This document shows positions 47,446 through 56,989 of a stretch of DNA of 64,000 bases, one piece after another (the first letter of the stretch is position 1; each line of letters opens with the position of its first letter). The notes below the pieces were generated by a model. It saw only the letters and a program-made list of their open reading frames with translations, made no database searches and was not told the origin of the DNA. The position numbers and the translations under genes are program-made. The DNA is from [Clostridium] innocuum (GTDB taxonomy: Bacteria > Bacillota_I > Bacilli_A > Erysipelotrichales > Erysipelotrichaceae): the NCBI GenBank assembly GCA_012317185.1, contig CP048838.1, positions 3,658,001 to 3,722,000 on the forward strand, read 5' to 3'.

Positions 47446-48210
47446 TTATAGACTTTTACGATGAAATATAATAACTGCCGCTGCCAGCTGAAGCAGGGTA
47501 ACAGTAACTGCACAGACTGCAGGCTTCAGAAATTCCTGCATCGTGATGCCATCGGTAAGATAAGACTGGTACTGTGACAAAAACACAAAGGGTGAATAAT
47601 CTGCCACCGCAGCAAACATCGTTATCAGCACACAGAGCAGAAACAGGCAGCCGGCACACAGCAGACTTCCGGAAACAGTCCCCTTATACACGCCCCCCAG
47701 AATCATAGAGGCTGTCATCATCAAACCAAACAGCCATACCCCAGTCACAAGCGGAAACAGATGCGGCACGAGAGAGCTTTCCCAGAATACGAAATTGTAC
47801 AGAAAGGTAATCAGGAATGAGCATCCCAGAGACAATGTCCACAAGCATGATATGGAAATAAATTTTGCGGCAAGAACGCTGTTGCGGGGCATCCCTTTTG
47901 CCAGCAGCGGTATCAGAACCCCCTTTCCGATTTCATTCGCCATTGAGGATGAGCACATAATAATGATTGCTATCAAGCCGATCTGCGCCGTATTTTTGAA
48001 GAACTGGAGCCAGGAATCAAGTACGACAGGCTGTGGAATCTCCATATGCATACCCTCCGGCAGAAAGCCTGCGACCAGCTCCGGTAAATAACGTGCACTG
48101 ACTGGATTCATAAATCCCAGTGCTGCAAATACAATCAATAATATGACAAGCTTATAGGAACGTACTGCCTCCAGCAGCTCCTTTTTCATAAACGCTGTGA
48201 ATCCCTTCAT
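47446..48210 (-). CDS. ABC transporter permease, YxlG-like
   Basis: 254 residues from the ATG inside GGAGGTGACAAAATGA, overlapping the ATPase stop by four bases. About six membrane helices in the ABC-2 pattern; MKGFTAFMKKELLEAVRSYKL is the usual N-terminal amphipathic start, followed by MANEIGKGVLIPLLAKGMPR. With the ATPase it forms an exporter, probably of a peptide or lipid-like compound. A much longer frame upstream is only the ATPase gene read in another phase. Its terminator was split by the IS insertion just downstream. Confidence 0.85.
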   Translation of the reverse strand: MKGFTAFMKKELLEAVRSYKLVILLIVFAALGFMNPVSARYLPELVAGFLPEGMHMEIPQPVVLDSWLQFFKNTAQIGLIAIIIMCSSSMANEIGKGVLIPLLAKGMPRNSVLAAKFISISCLWTLSLGCSFLITFLYNFVFWESSLVPHLFPLVTGVWLFGLMMTASMILGGVYKGTVSGSLLCAGCLFLLCVLITMFAAVADYSPFVFLSQYQSYLTDGITMQEFLKPAVCAVTVTLLQLAAAVIIFHRKSL

Positions 48211-49118
48211 TTTGTCACCTCCAGAAAATACTGTTCCAGAGTCGGACGCATGCGCTCCAGCCTCTGCAGCCGCAGCCCCTGCGCATTTACAATAGCTAAA
48301 ACCTGCTGCTGTGTTTCCATATGATCCGGCAACTGCACTGCATACGGATGTGTCTGTTGTACGGCAATGCCCCGTTTTCGCAATGCTTCCAGCAACAGCG
48401 AGCACTCCTCCTCACACTTAGTTTCCACATAAAGCGATGCAGTTCCCTTCATCTGCAGCAGCTCATGTAAATTTCCGCTTACGGCGATCTTTCCCTCATG
48501 CAGAATGGCGATGGAATCACAAATGCTTTCCACATCACTCAGGATATGTGTGGAAAACAATACCGTCGTTTTCTCTTTTGCCTTTTCCAGTATTGTCAGA
48601 ATCTCCTTGCGACCCTGCGGATCCAGCGCCGATGTCGGCTCATCTGCTATCAGCAGCTTAGGCTCATTCAGCAGCCCCTGCGCAATCGCAAGGCGCTGCT
48701 TCATCCCTCTGGAAAACGTGGCACATCGTTTTTTTCCGGTCTCTGATAATCCCACCAGCTGTAATAGCTCATCAATCCGTGTCTTTGCCTTCTGCGCAGC
48801 AAGACCGGATATCTCAGCACACAGCTGCAAATACTCCCGTGCTGTCATAAAGCCGTAAAATTCAGGGACATCACTGACATAGCCGATATAACGGTTCGTT
48901 CTGGTATTTCCAAAAACAACCGGCTCCTGCATAATATACAATTCCCCGGCATCCGCCTTTTCCAGACCGAGAATCGTTTTCATTGTCGTTGTTTTTCCCG
49001 CACCGTTTTTTCCTATAAACCCGAAGATACTGTGCTGCGGTACCGTTAAATCGATGCCCTGCAGAACCTTCTGCCTTCCGAAGGCTTTATGCAGATTGCG
49101 TAGTGTTAATACATCCAT
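48207..49118 (-). CDS. ABC transporter ATPase, YxlF-like
   Basis: 303 residues from the ATG after AGAGGAGCAGTAGCA. Walker A GKNGAGKT (36-43), signature FSRGMKQRLAIAQG, Walker B LLIADEPTSALD and the switch His in LFSTHILSDVE are all present. A 70-residue C-terminal extension follows, typical of ABC-2 exporters (bacitracin/lantibiotic or YxlF group). Powers the YxlG-like permease. Two bases downstream of the PLD-N-like gene. Confidence 0.93.
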   Translation of the reverse strand: MDVLTLRNLHKAFGRQKVLQGIDLTVPQHSIFGFIGKNGAGKTTTMKTILGLEKADAGELYIMQEPVVFGNTRTNRYIGYVSDVPEFYGFMTAREYLQLCAEISGLAAQKAKTRIDELLQLVGLSETGKKRCATFSRGMKQRLAIAQGLLNEPKLLIADEPTSALDPQGRKEILTILEKAKEKTTVLFSTHILSDVESICDSIAILHEGKIAVSGNLHELLQMKGTASLYVETKCEEECSLLLEALRKRGIAVQQTHPYAVQLPDHMETQQQVLAIVNAQGLRLQRLERMRPTLEQYFLEVTK

Positions 49119-49120
49119 TG

Positions 49121-49321
49121 CTACTGCTCCTCTCTGCCGATTACAAAATAGAGAATCGGCCCCAGAAACTGAAGAAACAAAATAACCGGTATCCAGATCC
49201 ATTTGTTTCCTATCCTTACGTGCGGATGACGAATCAGATGAATCAATGCAAATATAGCCAGACCAAGCTCCAGCAGAATCAGCGGCAGTAATGCCGGCAG
49301 ATATTCCATAAGTGTATCCAT
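49121..49321 (-). CDS. Phospholipase-D-nuclease N-terminal-like membrane protein, YxlE-like
   Basis: 66 residues with two membrane helices (about 8-28 and 42-60) and the PLDc_N pattern LIRHPHVRIGNKWIWIPVILFLQFLGPILYFVIGREE. Bacillus YxlE has this domain and sits directly before yxlF and yxlG, the same order as here. Its ATG shares a base with the stop of the XRE gene (TAATG). It may modulate the exporter or a sigma/anti-sigma pair. Confidence 0.85.
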   Translation of the reverse strand: MDTLMEYLPALLPLILLELGLAIFALIHLIRHPHVRIGNKWIWIPVILFLQFLGPILYFVIGREEQ

Positions 49322-50424
49322 TATGCTCTCTCCTTTTCAGCCTTTAGCTTCTGCAAGCAGGCCTGATAGCGTGGTTCTTCCTTCAGAAAATCAAATACAG
49401 GCGGCTGCAGCTCCTGAATCAGTGAATCCAGAATAACTCCGCCGTCTCTGGGAGCCTGTGTGCGCAGCTGTAAAGACTCCATCCAGGCTTCCACCTCCGT
49501 AAAATATATATCCCTATGAATCTTCATATGGGCAAGATCGTATCGGATAATCACGTCGACCATCCGTTCCAGCATATGCAAGGCGGATTCCTTATCCCCG
49601 CGCTGTGCATAAACCATGGCGCAGGACATATAGACCATCGTTGAGGTGATGGTATGCAGTGCATCGATATGAAACAGCTTCAGCATTTCCAGCATACGGT
49701 GCATTGTTTCATCGCACAACTGCTCATCCTCCATATTCATCATCATGTAGCTTGCCATATCCTGTATTACGAACAACAGATGCTGATAGATGCAAATTTG
49801 AAAGATGCGGCTGGATTGCTTTGGCTTTCCCAGCATTTGATAGCACGCTGCAATCATCTCACTGTCCTGTGCGATTGGCTTTGCCTCTTCACCGAGAAGC
49901 TGCAAGGCCTTTTGCGGCTGACGGCTGGTAATCAAATAGGTTATTTTCAAAGAGATTGCATCCTTTACCAGACTGTTTTCCTCACTTTCCGCAATCACAC
50001 GGTCACACAGCTCCTCGCTGCGCTTCATAACCTGCTCCGGTTGTTCATGCAGCATGTAGTGATTAAGATAAAGCCCTGCCATCTGCAGCAGAAAGGGAAA
50101 GCAGGAATAATATTTGCGTATCAGCTCCTCACTGTGAGCATACGCATTGGCGCTGTCCCGGCTCCATTCAGCACTGAGCTGCAGATACAGCTTGTTTACA
50201 GCCTCCATACTCAGCTGCGGTTCATATCCGATCAGCTCATCCACACTGACATTAAACAAAGTGGCCAGCTGGGGCAGCAGCAGGATATCCGGCAGGGTCG
50301 TTTCGGTTTCCCACTTGGAAACACTGGATTTCGATACACCCATATAGGCAGCCAGCTCTTCCTGCGTCATGTTCGCGTCTCTTCGCAGCGCGATAAGCTT
50401 TTTTCCAAGTCGAATCGTCGTCAT
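49321..50424 (-). CDS. XRE-family regulator with helical-repeat C-terminus
   Basis: 367 residues. An N-terminal Cro/CI helix-turn-helix (RLGKKLIALRRDANMTQEELAAYMGVSKSSVSKWETETTLPDILLLPQLATLFNVSVDELIG, about 5-66) is followed by roughly 300 residues of TPR-like helices, the layout of quorum-peptide-sensing or stress-sensing regulators. It heads the exporter operon, so it probably controls the ABC genes. AAGGAATGAACA precedes the ATG. Ligand unknown. Confidence 0.88.
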   Translation of the reverse strand: MTTIRLGKKLIALRRDANMTQEELAAYMGVSKSSVSKWETETTLPDILLLPQLATLFNVSVDELIGYEPQLSMEAVNKLYLQLSAEWSRDSANAYAHSEELIRKYYSCFPFLLQMAGLYLNHYMLHEQPEQVMKRSEELCDRVIAESEENSLVKDAISLKITYLITSRQPQKALQLLGEEAKPIAQDSEMIAACYQMLGKPKQSSRIFQICIYQHLLFVIQDMASYMMMNMEDEQLCDETMHRMLEMLKLFHIDALHTITSTMVYMSCAMVYAQRGDKESALHMLERMVDVIIRYDLAHMKIHRDIYFTEVEAWMESLQLRTQAPRDGGVILDSLIQELQPPVFDFLKEEPRYQACLQKLKAEKERA

Positions 50425-50941
50425 TGTTCATTCCTTCTTTCTGCTTTTATTATATCGTTTCCCCGCAGAGTTACAATGGCATAAAACGCAACTTCAGGAA
50501 GAAATATTTCCCAGCAAGAAACAATATATGCCGGCAATGCATACTCCTTAGTCTATCGGTTCATCAATATCAAATAGAATTTTTTCCAGACATATGCCAT
50601 TCCCATTGACACATATGTGATCAGGCCTGAAATCATATAAGTATTACAAACGGCTCTCACAACATAAAAAACAGCTTCTCAGGCTGAGGCTGCTTTACAG
50701 CTTTATCTGAAGGTACAGATGTATTCTATGCTATGCATTTATGGGTGATGGGTATAAAATATCCGTTTGCTTGGCCCTGTCTGAAAAAGGTTCAAGCAAC
50801 TGAAAACACTACGTCCTGCTGATAACAGACAGACGCTTTCCAACACCTGCAAAAAAGGGCACAAACGTATGATTGCGTCGTACCCTCCTCACAGCGTAAT
50901 TATCCTCTAGTTAAGATAGGCGAATTCTGTTTTATAACGGC
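50425..50941. other. Non-coding stretch upstream of the XRE operon
   Basis: About 520 bases with no supported gene. An imperfect hairpin near 50670-50700 (CAGCTTCTCAGG...CTGAGGCTG, with T on the minus strand) may be a weak terminator of unknown parent. Confidence 0.45.
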
Positions 50942-51724
50942 TTATAGCTCTTCACCATTGGATGCAATCACTTTTTTATACCAGTAAAAGCTTTTCTTTG
51001 GTGTACGCTCATACGTACCGTTGCCATAATCATCCAAATCCACATATACAAAGCCGTATCGCTTAGAAAATTCTGATGTTGTCTGTGATACAAGATTAAT
51101 CGGACACCATGCGGTAAATCCGAATACCTCTACCCCGTCACGAATTGCTTCCTTCACCTGTGTCAACTGCTTCTGCAGGAAATCAATTCGGTAATCATCG
51201 TGAACCATACCATCGGCTTCCACCTGATCATAGGCACCGAAGCCGCACTCGGAGATAAAGATCGGCAAATGATAACGGTCATACATATGATTCAACGCAA
51301 TACGCATACCGATTGGATCGATTGCCCAGTCCCACGCACTGTATTCCACATAATTGTTTTTCTCAGCACCCATTAAATTGGAGGTATGCAGCTTTAAGGA
51401 ATCACCGTTATATCCTGATACAATACTGCTGTAATAGCTGAAGCTCATGAAATCAACAGTCCCCTTTTTCAATACCTCTTCATCTCCCTCCTGCATAGGA
51501 AGAACAACGTTATTCTGTTCAAAAAAGCGTTTCATATAGTATGGATATTCTCCCTTGCACTGCACATCCGGAAACAGTAAATCCATACCGGTATCAAAAA
51601 GCTGCTGCAGATTATCCTGTGGACTGCAGGTTTTCGGATAATACACCTGCTTGCTCTGCATATTCCCTACCTGCAATGTTTCATCAATTTCATGTGCTGC
51701 AAGAACACAGCGTTCTGTTGTCAT
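50942..51724 (-). pseudogene. GH1 6-phospho-beta-glucosidase, N-terminally truncated
   Basis: 260 residues that match the C-terminal half of GH1 enzymes of about 475 residues: LAAHEIDETLQVGNMQSK, TVDFMSFSYYSSIVSG, FISECGFGAYD with the nucleophile Glu, TAWCPINLVS and the tail SFYWYKKVIASNGEEL. The N-terminal barrel half with the acid/base NE motif is absent; upstream sequence keeps a ribosome site (GGAGGGAAAGAAA) but its ATG is in another frame. It is therefore a broken gene. A second GH1 tail lies at 56663-56773 in the opposite orientation. Confidence 0.8.
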
Positions 51725-51886
51725 ATTCTGCCGCAGGCATTTTCTTTCCCTCCTGCAGTATCTATATGGAATATTTGCGGGAGAGGAAAAGATACTGACA
51801 TGAGGAAAAGTAAGCTACAGCAACTACGGCTATATGTATATCCGATATACACGATACTGTGTATTTATTTACTATTATCCTATAAA
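51725..51886. other. Non-coding spacer between GH1 remnant and tRNA-Leu
   Basis: Holds the orphan ribosome site and out-of-frame start of the decayed GH1 gene near 51735-51755. Nothing else is supported. Confidence 0.4.
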
Positions 51887-51887
51887 A

Positions 51888-51915
51888 CAAAAAAAGCGCT
51901 GATATAGAGCGCTTT
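51888..51915 (-). terminator. Terminator of tRNA-Leu(CAG) copy 1
   Basis: AAAGCGCT...AGCGCTTTT with a flanking A run, giving a T run on the minus strand, just after the tRNA. Confidence 0.75.
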
Positions 51916-51926
51916 TGTGCTTATCA

Positions 51927-52012
51927 TGGTGCAGGAGAAGAGATTTGAACTCTCACGCGATTGCTCGCACTGCCGCCTGAAGACAGCGTGTCTGCCGTTC
52001 CACCACTCCTGC
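51927..52012 (-). tRNA. tRNA-Leu (anticodon CAG), copy 1
   Basis: Acceptor GCAGGAG/CTCCTGC, discriminator A, encoded CCA. Anticodon arm CTGTC-TTCAGGC-GGCAG gives CAG. Class II variable arm. Identical to copy 2. Confidence 0.94.
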
Positions 52013-52168
52013 ATGTTTCATGATGCTCAATTATAATACACTGAAAAAAATGATTTGTCTACCCCTAAATGGAAAAAAATCATTTTTTTACTTTACTTTC
52101 CCTGCAATGATTGCAAATGCTGGCAGGTATCCCATGTGTGCATGGCAGGACATATATTTTTCAAAACA

Positions 52169-52196
52169 AAAAAAGACGCTGATATAGAGCGTCTGA
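52169..52196 (-). terminator. Terminator of tRNA-Leu(CAG) copy 2
   Basis: AGACGCT-GATATAG-AGCGTCT with an A run at its left, similar to the terminator of copy 1, which shows that tRNA and terminator were duplicated together. Confidence 0.75.
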
Positions 52197-52205
52197 CTCA
52201 ACAAA

Positions 52206-52291
52206 TGGTGCAGGAGAAGAGATTTGAACTCTCACGCGATTGCTCGCACTGCCGCCTGAAGACAGCGTGTCTGCCGTTCCACCACTCCTGC
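52206..52291 (-). tRNA. tRNA-Leu (anticodon CAG), copy 2
   Basis: Same 86-base sequence as copy 1. The pair is a tandem duplication including the flanking terminator-like segment. Confidence 0.94.
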
Positions 52292-52860
52292 ATGATTGAG
52301 TGCCCTACAATAATACACTAAAATCTTTATTTTGTCTACCTTAAAAACATATTTTCCCTATGAAATTTCATTTCGTTTTTCCTTACTATGATGCCTCCCC
52401 CTTGTCTGCATCATCTTACCGGATGATTTTATATGCTTCATTACCTTTTAAGCGCCAGTACCCTTTTAACCTGCGAATGCAATCACCATACGATAGCCGC
52501 TTATTCTCCAGTTTCTGCGTGTCTTTTATATAAGAAGACCTGTCTGCTTTTCTTTTATGAATTACCTAATGTTCAGAAATTTCAATAAAAGACATCAAAG
52601 AAGTTGACAGATCATGCAGTTTCACAGATTCTGTACAAAAGAACAGCCTGTGGAATGCAAGCTGTTCCATATTTATTGCGATAAAGCAAGTTGTTGAAGC
52701 ATTCTTATGTTTCCTGCACGTTTTTCTTCTTCGCCAGTACTGCCTGTATGAGCATCTGCATTCAAAGAAAGCCCTATGCCTTCCTCTTTATCTATATTTT
52801 AAAGAAGGATACACGATATCTCTATTGCTTTCAAATTTTGATGCCGATGGTTGACCAGCT
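52292..52860. other. Non-coding stretch, no gene seen
   Basis: About 570 bases between tRNA-Leu and galM with no open frame that carries a ribosome site or protein-like sequence. Its length exceeds most gaps in the window; no clear hairpin terminator for galM is recognised. Confidence 0.45.
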
Positions 52861-53883
52861 TTACATATGAGAAAAGGTATATACCGTTTTCTGCTTATAC
52901 GGATGCCGTGCATCATAAAATGGATGCACTTCGGCATTCCTGATATTTACACCGTTTGGCAGGTCCTGTGTTTCCAGCGCCAGAGCGATAAATGCCTCTC
53001 CCCTTCGATGATGATTCAATACAAGATTCTCATCATCAAAATAATTTGCACTATACAAAACCAGAGAAGGCGCATCAGTAGTCATATCCAGACGTCTTCC
53101 ACTTCCTGCATGATATAAGGTGATGCCGTTAGGCCCCAGCAAAAACGGCGTATCATATGCTCTGGTATATTGAAACTCGGGATGGCCAAGCTTATAGCGC
53201 TTTTGTATCGGTGTCAGATTCCGGAAATCAAAGGCACTTCCGGCTTCAATTTTCTCTTTTTCAAACGGATGTCCATCCGGATGAATTTTCAGTTTTTCCA
53301 CACTGTCAATACGCAGGTCATGCTGCAATATGGATTCCCGCAAATTTCCCGACAGATTGAAATACATATGGGAAGTCATATTCATCAGCGATTTCTGCGG
53401 AGGTGTTCCATGGTATTCTATTATCAGATTGTTTCCACTGAGCCGATACCATATATCATAGCGGTAGGTACCCTGTGGAAATCCGTCCATGTCATGACGG
53501 CATTCCAGATGAAAATGCAGTGCCTGTTCCTCCTCTTCAACATGAAACAACTGTCTGGATATACCACCCGTACCACCATGCAGATGATGACAGCCGTTAT
53601 TGATTGAAAGCTGATGAACGGTGTTCTCCATTGAATAGCTGCCATAGGCGATTCTTCCTGCCACCGGTGAGACGACTGCATTCAGATACGGCCCCTGCTG
53701 TCGCTCATAGTCCATGATATCGGGAAAAGCAGCGACCACATTCTCCATATTGCCGCTTCGATCCGAGGTTTTCAACTCCGTAATCACAGCATCGAAATTC
53801 AAGGCTGTCATATGTATAGCCTCATTCTGAATTGTATATGCATAAACAGCACCTTGTGAAAATTCTGCAACCTTTTTTTTCAT
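52861..53883 (-). CDS. galM: Aldose 1-epimerase (mutarotase)
   Basis: 340 residues. GRIAYGSYSMENTVHQLSINNGCHHLHGGTGGISRQLF holds the two catalytic-region His of GalM, LMNMTSHMYFNLSG the second His, and the late FIALALETQDLPNGVNIRNAE the catalytic Glu. It interconverts alpha and beta galactose. GGAGTAAATC precedes the ATG. It lies 285 bases downstream of galK on the same strand. Confidence 0.9.
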   Translation of the reverse strand: MKKKVAEFSQGAVYAYTIQNEAIHMTALNFDAVITELKTSDRSGNMENVVAAFPDIMDYERQQGPYLNAVVSPVAGRIAYGSYSMENTVHQLSINNGCHHLHGGTGGISRQLFHVEEEEQALHFHLECRHDMDGFPQGTYRYDIWYRLSGNNLIIEYHGTPPQKSLMNMTSHMYFNLSGNLRESILQHDLRIDSVEKLKIHPDGHPFEKEKIEAGSAFDFRNLTPIQKRYKLGHPEFQYTRAYDTPFLLGPNGITLYHAGSGRRLDMTTDAPSLVLYSANYFDDENLVLNHHRRGEAFIALALETQDLPNGVNIRNAEVHPFYDARHPYKQKTVYTFSHM

Positions 53884-54168
53884 GATTTACTCCATTTCTC
53901 TTTCGCATATTGCGCAGACACAAATATAAAAGGACAAATGCAGTGATATCCATGTGCATATTGCTGCATTGCACCTTCCTACACAATCGAAGCAAACGTA
54001 CAGTTCATAGACCCGCAGCCTTCAGTACCTGTTTCAAATGATTTTCCATATATGCATGCAGCAAAGGATGTCCCCAGGAATACAGTCAGATGTTTCTAAA
54101 AACTTTCCACCCCGTTTTACATGACATTGCATTCTGTACCATTCCTCAGCAAAACGTAATCTCAGCCT

Positions 54169-55338
54169 TCACAGCTCCGCCAGTTTCCCTGCACCGTCAC
54201 CAATGGATGCGATATAGAAATCCGGTTCATATCCGATTGCCTGTGTATACTCTCTGCGCACTGCAGCTGTGAAGTCCTCAATATCATCATTTCTGACAAT
54301 TGCAATCGCACAGCCTCCAAATCCTGCTCCTGTCATCCGTGCCCCGATTGTCCCTGACTGGTTCCATGCACTTTCCACAAGCGTATCCAGTTCTATCCCG
54401 GTAACCTCATAATCATCACGCAGGGAGATATGAGAGGCATTCATCAAAGCACCAAATTCTTCAATATCGTTTTTTTCCAATGCCGCTATCGCTTTTTTCA
54501 CACGTATGTTTTCCAGCACAGCATGACGGGCACGCTTTCTTTCCACCGGACTGGTGATGACGTGCTGCACCTTCTCAAATTCCGTTTCCTTCAGATCACA
54601 TAAATTTTTAATCTTCACAACCGTTTGGATTTGGGAAAGCGCATGCTCACACTCAGCACGTCGTTCGTTATACTTGGAATCCGTCAGTCCGCGCTGCTTG
54701 TTGGTATTCATGATAATAATACTAGCCTGTTTTAGCTGAACGGGTGCATAGGTATATTCCAATGTGCCGGTATCCAGTGCGATCGCATGATCCTTTTTCC
54801 CCATTCCGATGATAAACTGATCCATGATACCACAGTTCATGCCGACAAACTGATTCTCTGCTTTTTGCGACAGCTTGATAATATCCAGCTTACTGATGGG
54901 AAGCTGAAAGGTTTCTTTCAGAATTGTTCCAGTCAGCACCTCCAGCGATGCACTGGAGGAAAGCCCTGCCCCGTTTGGTATGTTGCCTTCAATCAGTATG
55001 TTTAAACCACATGGAATTTCAAAGCCTTCCTGCTGCAGGAAGTACAGGACGCCTTTTACATAATTCGCCCAGTCATCCTTTTTATCATAGTGCAGCGTTT
55101 GCAATGCAACGTCAATAATCCCTTTCTCTTTAAAATTATTGGAAAATAAACGCATACACGAATCTGTTCGTTTTGAGACAACAGCATAGGTACCAAACGT
55201 GATGGCACATGGAAACACCATGCCGCCGTTATAGTCAGTATGCTCTCCAATCAGATTTACACGTCCCGGGGAAAAGAACAATGCCTCACCCGGTACCTCG
55301 AATATATCTGTAAATTCTTTAATCAATCGTTTTTTCAT
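54169..55338 (-). CDS. galK: Galactokinase
   Basis: 389 residues, normal length. FFSPGRVNLIGEHTDYNGGMVFPCAI (about 21-46) is the galactokinase signature, IPNGAGLSSSASLEVLTG the ATP motif, and ARMTGAGFGGCAIAIV the third GHMP motif. It phosphorylates galactose at C1. AGGAGGATACTTC precedes the ATG. galE and galT are not in the window, so the rest of the Leloir pathway must lie elsewhere. Confidence 0.95.
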   Translation of the reverse strand: MKKRLIKEFTDIFEVPGEALFFSPGRVNLIGEHTDYNGGMVFPCAITFGTYAVVSKRTDSCMRLFSNNFKEKGIIDVALQTLHYDKKDDWANYVKGVLYFLQQEGFEIPCGLNILIEGNIPNGAGLSSSASLEVLTGTILKETFQLPISKLDIIKLSQKAENQFVGMNCGIMDQFIIGMGKKDHAIALDTGTLEYTYAPVQLKQASIIIMNTNKQRGLTDSKYNERRAECEHALSQIQTVVKIKNLCDLKETEFEKVQHVITSPVERKRARHAVLENIRVKKAIAALEKNDIEEFGALMNASHISLRDDYEVTGIELDTLVESAWNQSGTIGARMTGAGFGGCAIAIVRNDDIEDFTAAVRREYTQAIGYEPDFYIASIGDGAGKLAEL

Positions 55339-55582
55339 GAAGTATCCTCCTGATTAAGTCCCTGCTCAGATATACAGCCTTTTATGAGCAGGCATAGTGC
55401 TTTTTTATTGCTGAGAGACTCGCAGCACCACACCTTTCTTGAAGTGTGAACAGCTTGCGCATATCCATGCTTCTGCAGCCAACAACGGAATTGTATCCTG
55501 TTTGACAACATGCGCTGACCTTAGCTTTCATCAAAAGATGAACGCCTTGTCAAATCTGTTACGCCTGCTGCTGTGCAAAAGC

Positions 55583-55597
55583 ATGAAAACGGTTACT
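55583..55597. promoter_or_regulatory. cre-like site between galK and araC-type gene
   Basis: ATGAAAACGGTTACT matches the cre pattern WTGNAARCGNWWWCA at 14 of 15 positions. It lies in the divergent region between galK and the AraC regulator, so glucose control of either or both is suggested. Confidence 0.5.
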
Positions 55598-55759
55598 CCT
55601 CATATACATCATAAGCTTTCCTAACCGCACAGACCTTAACTATCTTGATAAAAAACAGCATTATTTTAAGAATATCCCCTTATTTTTGATATCAAATGCG
55701 CCAAAAACAGGATTTTATAGTATGATAGATTATAATCATAATCAATACCGGAGGCAGAT

Positions 55760-56653
55760 ATGCAGATTATAACGGATGAAACAAAAAAAGAAATAAAGGC
55801 ACATGGAAGTCACACATTCCCTTTGCTGGTCAGCTATGAGAAAATAACCGCTTACGATTCCGGTTCTTTTCTCTGGCACTGGCACCCGGAAATTGAAATG
55901 ACACTGATCACCGGCGGAGAAATGCTGTACAGAATCAATCATCAGGAATACCATGTCAAAAAAGGGGATGCATTGTTCTGCAATGCAAATGCCCTGCATG
56001 CGGGAACCATGTATCATGAGCAGGATTGCACCTATATTTCCGTAACCTTCGATTCCAGACTTCTGTCCGGATTTGAAGGGAGTCTGATACACAGGAAATA
56101 TGTGAAGCCGCTTGTGAATGACCTCTCCCTTTCCTCCTTCTGTTTTAACGGCAGTGCACCATGGCATTCTGCTATTACTGCCGCTATTCAGCACATTGCT
56201 CTGTACGATGAGGAAAAAGCGGATGCCTATGAATTGGCAATCCTGATGGAGCTTTATACGATATTAGAAACACTGCATCTCCATATGCATCCTGCACGCA
56301 AGCTTTCAACCTCTGATATGCTGAATTACGATAGAATCCGTACCATTCTGCTGTATGTGGAAAACAATTACAACCGCGAGCTCACCCTGCATGATATTGC
56401 AGGTCAGATTCATGTCTGTAAAAACGAATGCTGCAGAATCTTTAAGAGCTATATGCATCAGTCTCTGTTTGAGTTTATTCTGGAATTTCGAATTGAGAAA
56501 AGTATCGGCTTTCTCATGAACGGCTCTTATTCCGTTTCGGAAATTTCGCAGCTGTCCGGATTCAATGACTCCAACTATTTCTCACGGGCGTTTAAAAAGC
56601 AGAAGGGATGCTCCCCTCTACAATACAGGAAAAAAATGAAAACGCAAGGCTGA
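55760..56653 (+). CDS. AraC-family transcriptional regulator with cupin sensor domain
   Basis: 297 residues. An N-terminal cupin (HWHPEIEMTLITGGEMLYRINHQEYHVKKGDALFCNANALHAG, about 41-84) senses a sugar; the C-terminal two helix-turn-helix units are RIRTILLYVENNYNRELTLHDIAGQIHVCKNECCRIFKSYMHQSLFEFI and YSVSEISQLSGFNDSNYFSRAFKKQKGCSPLQYRKKM (about 190-290). GGAGGCAGAT precedes the ATG. It is divergent from galK and directly before a decayed GH1 tail; it probably controlled a beta-glucoside or galactoside gene. Confidence 0.9.
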   Translation: MQIITDETKKEIKAHGSHTFPLLVSYEKITAYDSGSFLWHWHPEIEMTLITGGEMLYRINHQEYHVKKGDALFCNANALHAGTMYHEQDCTYISVTFDSRLLSGFEGSLIHRKYVKPLVNDLSLSSFCFNGSAPWHSAITAAIQHIALYDEEKADAYELAILMELYTILETLHLHMHPARKLSTSDMLNYDRIRTILLYVENNYNRELTLHDIAGQIHVCKNECCRIFKSYMHQSLFEFILEFRIEKSIGFLMNGSYSVSEISQLSGFNDSNYFSRAFKKQKGCSPLQYRKKMKTQG

Positions 56654-56662
56654 AGCCTTCTG

Positions 56663-56773
56663 TCTCGCTATGTGGATCTGGATGATTATGGTAAAGGAAG
56701 CGGGAAACGATTGAAAAAGGATTCCTTCTATTGGTATCAGCATGTCATTAAGACAAACGGTAAAGAGCTGTAA
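56663..56773 (+). pseudogene. GH1 6-phospho-beta-glucosidase remnant (C-terminal tail only)
   Basis: A plus-strand frame reads RYVDLDDYGKGSGKRLKK-DSFYWYQHVIKTNGKEL and a stop. This matches the last 35 residues of GH1 phospho-glucosidases and of the fragment at 50942-51724 (tail SFYWYKKVIASNGEEL). There is no start. It lies 10 bases after the AraC-type regulator stop, as if a deletion removed the body of a downstream GH1 gene and joined its tail to the regulator. A hyphen in the quote only breaks the length. Confidence 0.75.
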
Positions 56774-56989
56774 ATCGAAGGAAAGTTTATGGTTATTTGA
56801 TTCAGCATCCTATGCTGCACAAGAATGTATCTGCTGCTTGCTATAAAACTTTTGCATCCTACAAAAGAAGGCTATCCCTGCATATGTTGAGCCACTCCAT
56901 GTATTTCCCTTTTTCATACAGATCGTCCTCTCTTGACATATTTTAGCTCAATGTTATGATAAAGAAAAAAATGGAAAGGAAGTGCTGTC
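56774..56989. other. Spacer upstream of the acyltransferase gene
   Basis: TTGACA-like (TTGACATATTTTAGC at about 56933) and ATGATAAAG further down may be its promoter. No gene seen. Confidence 0.4.
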
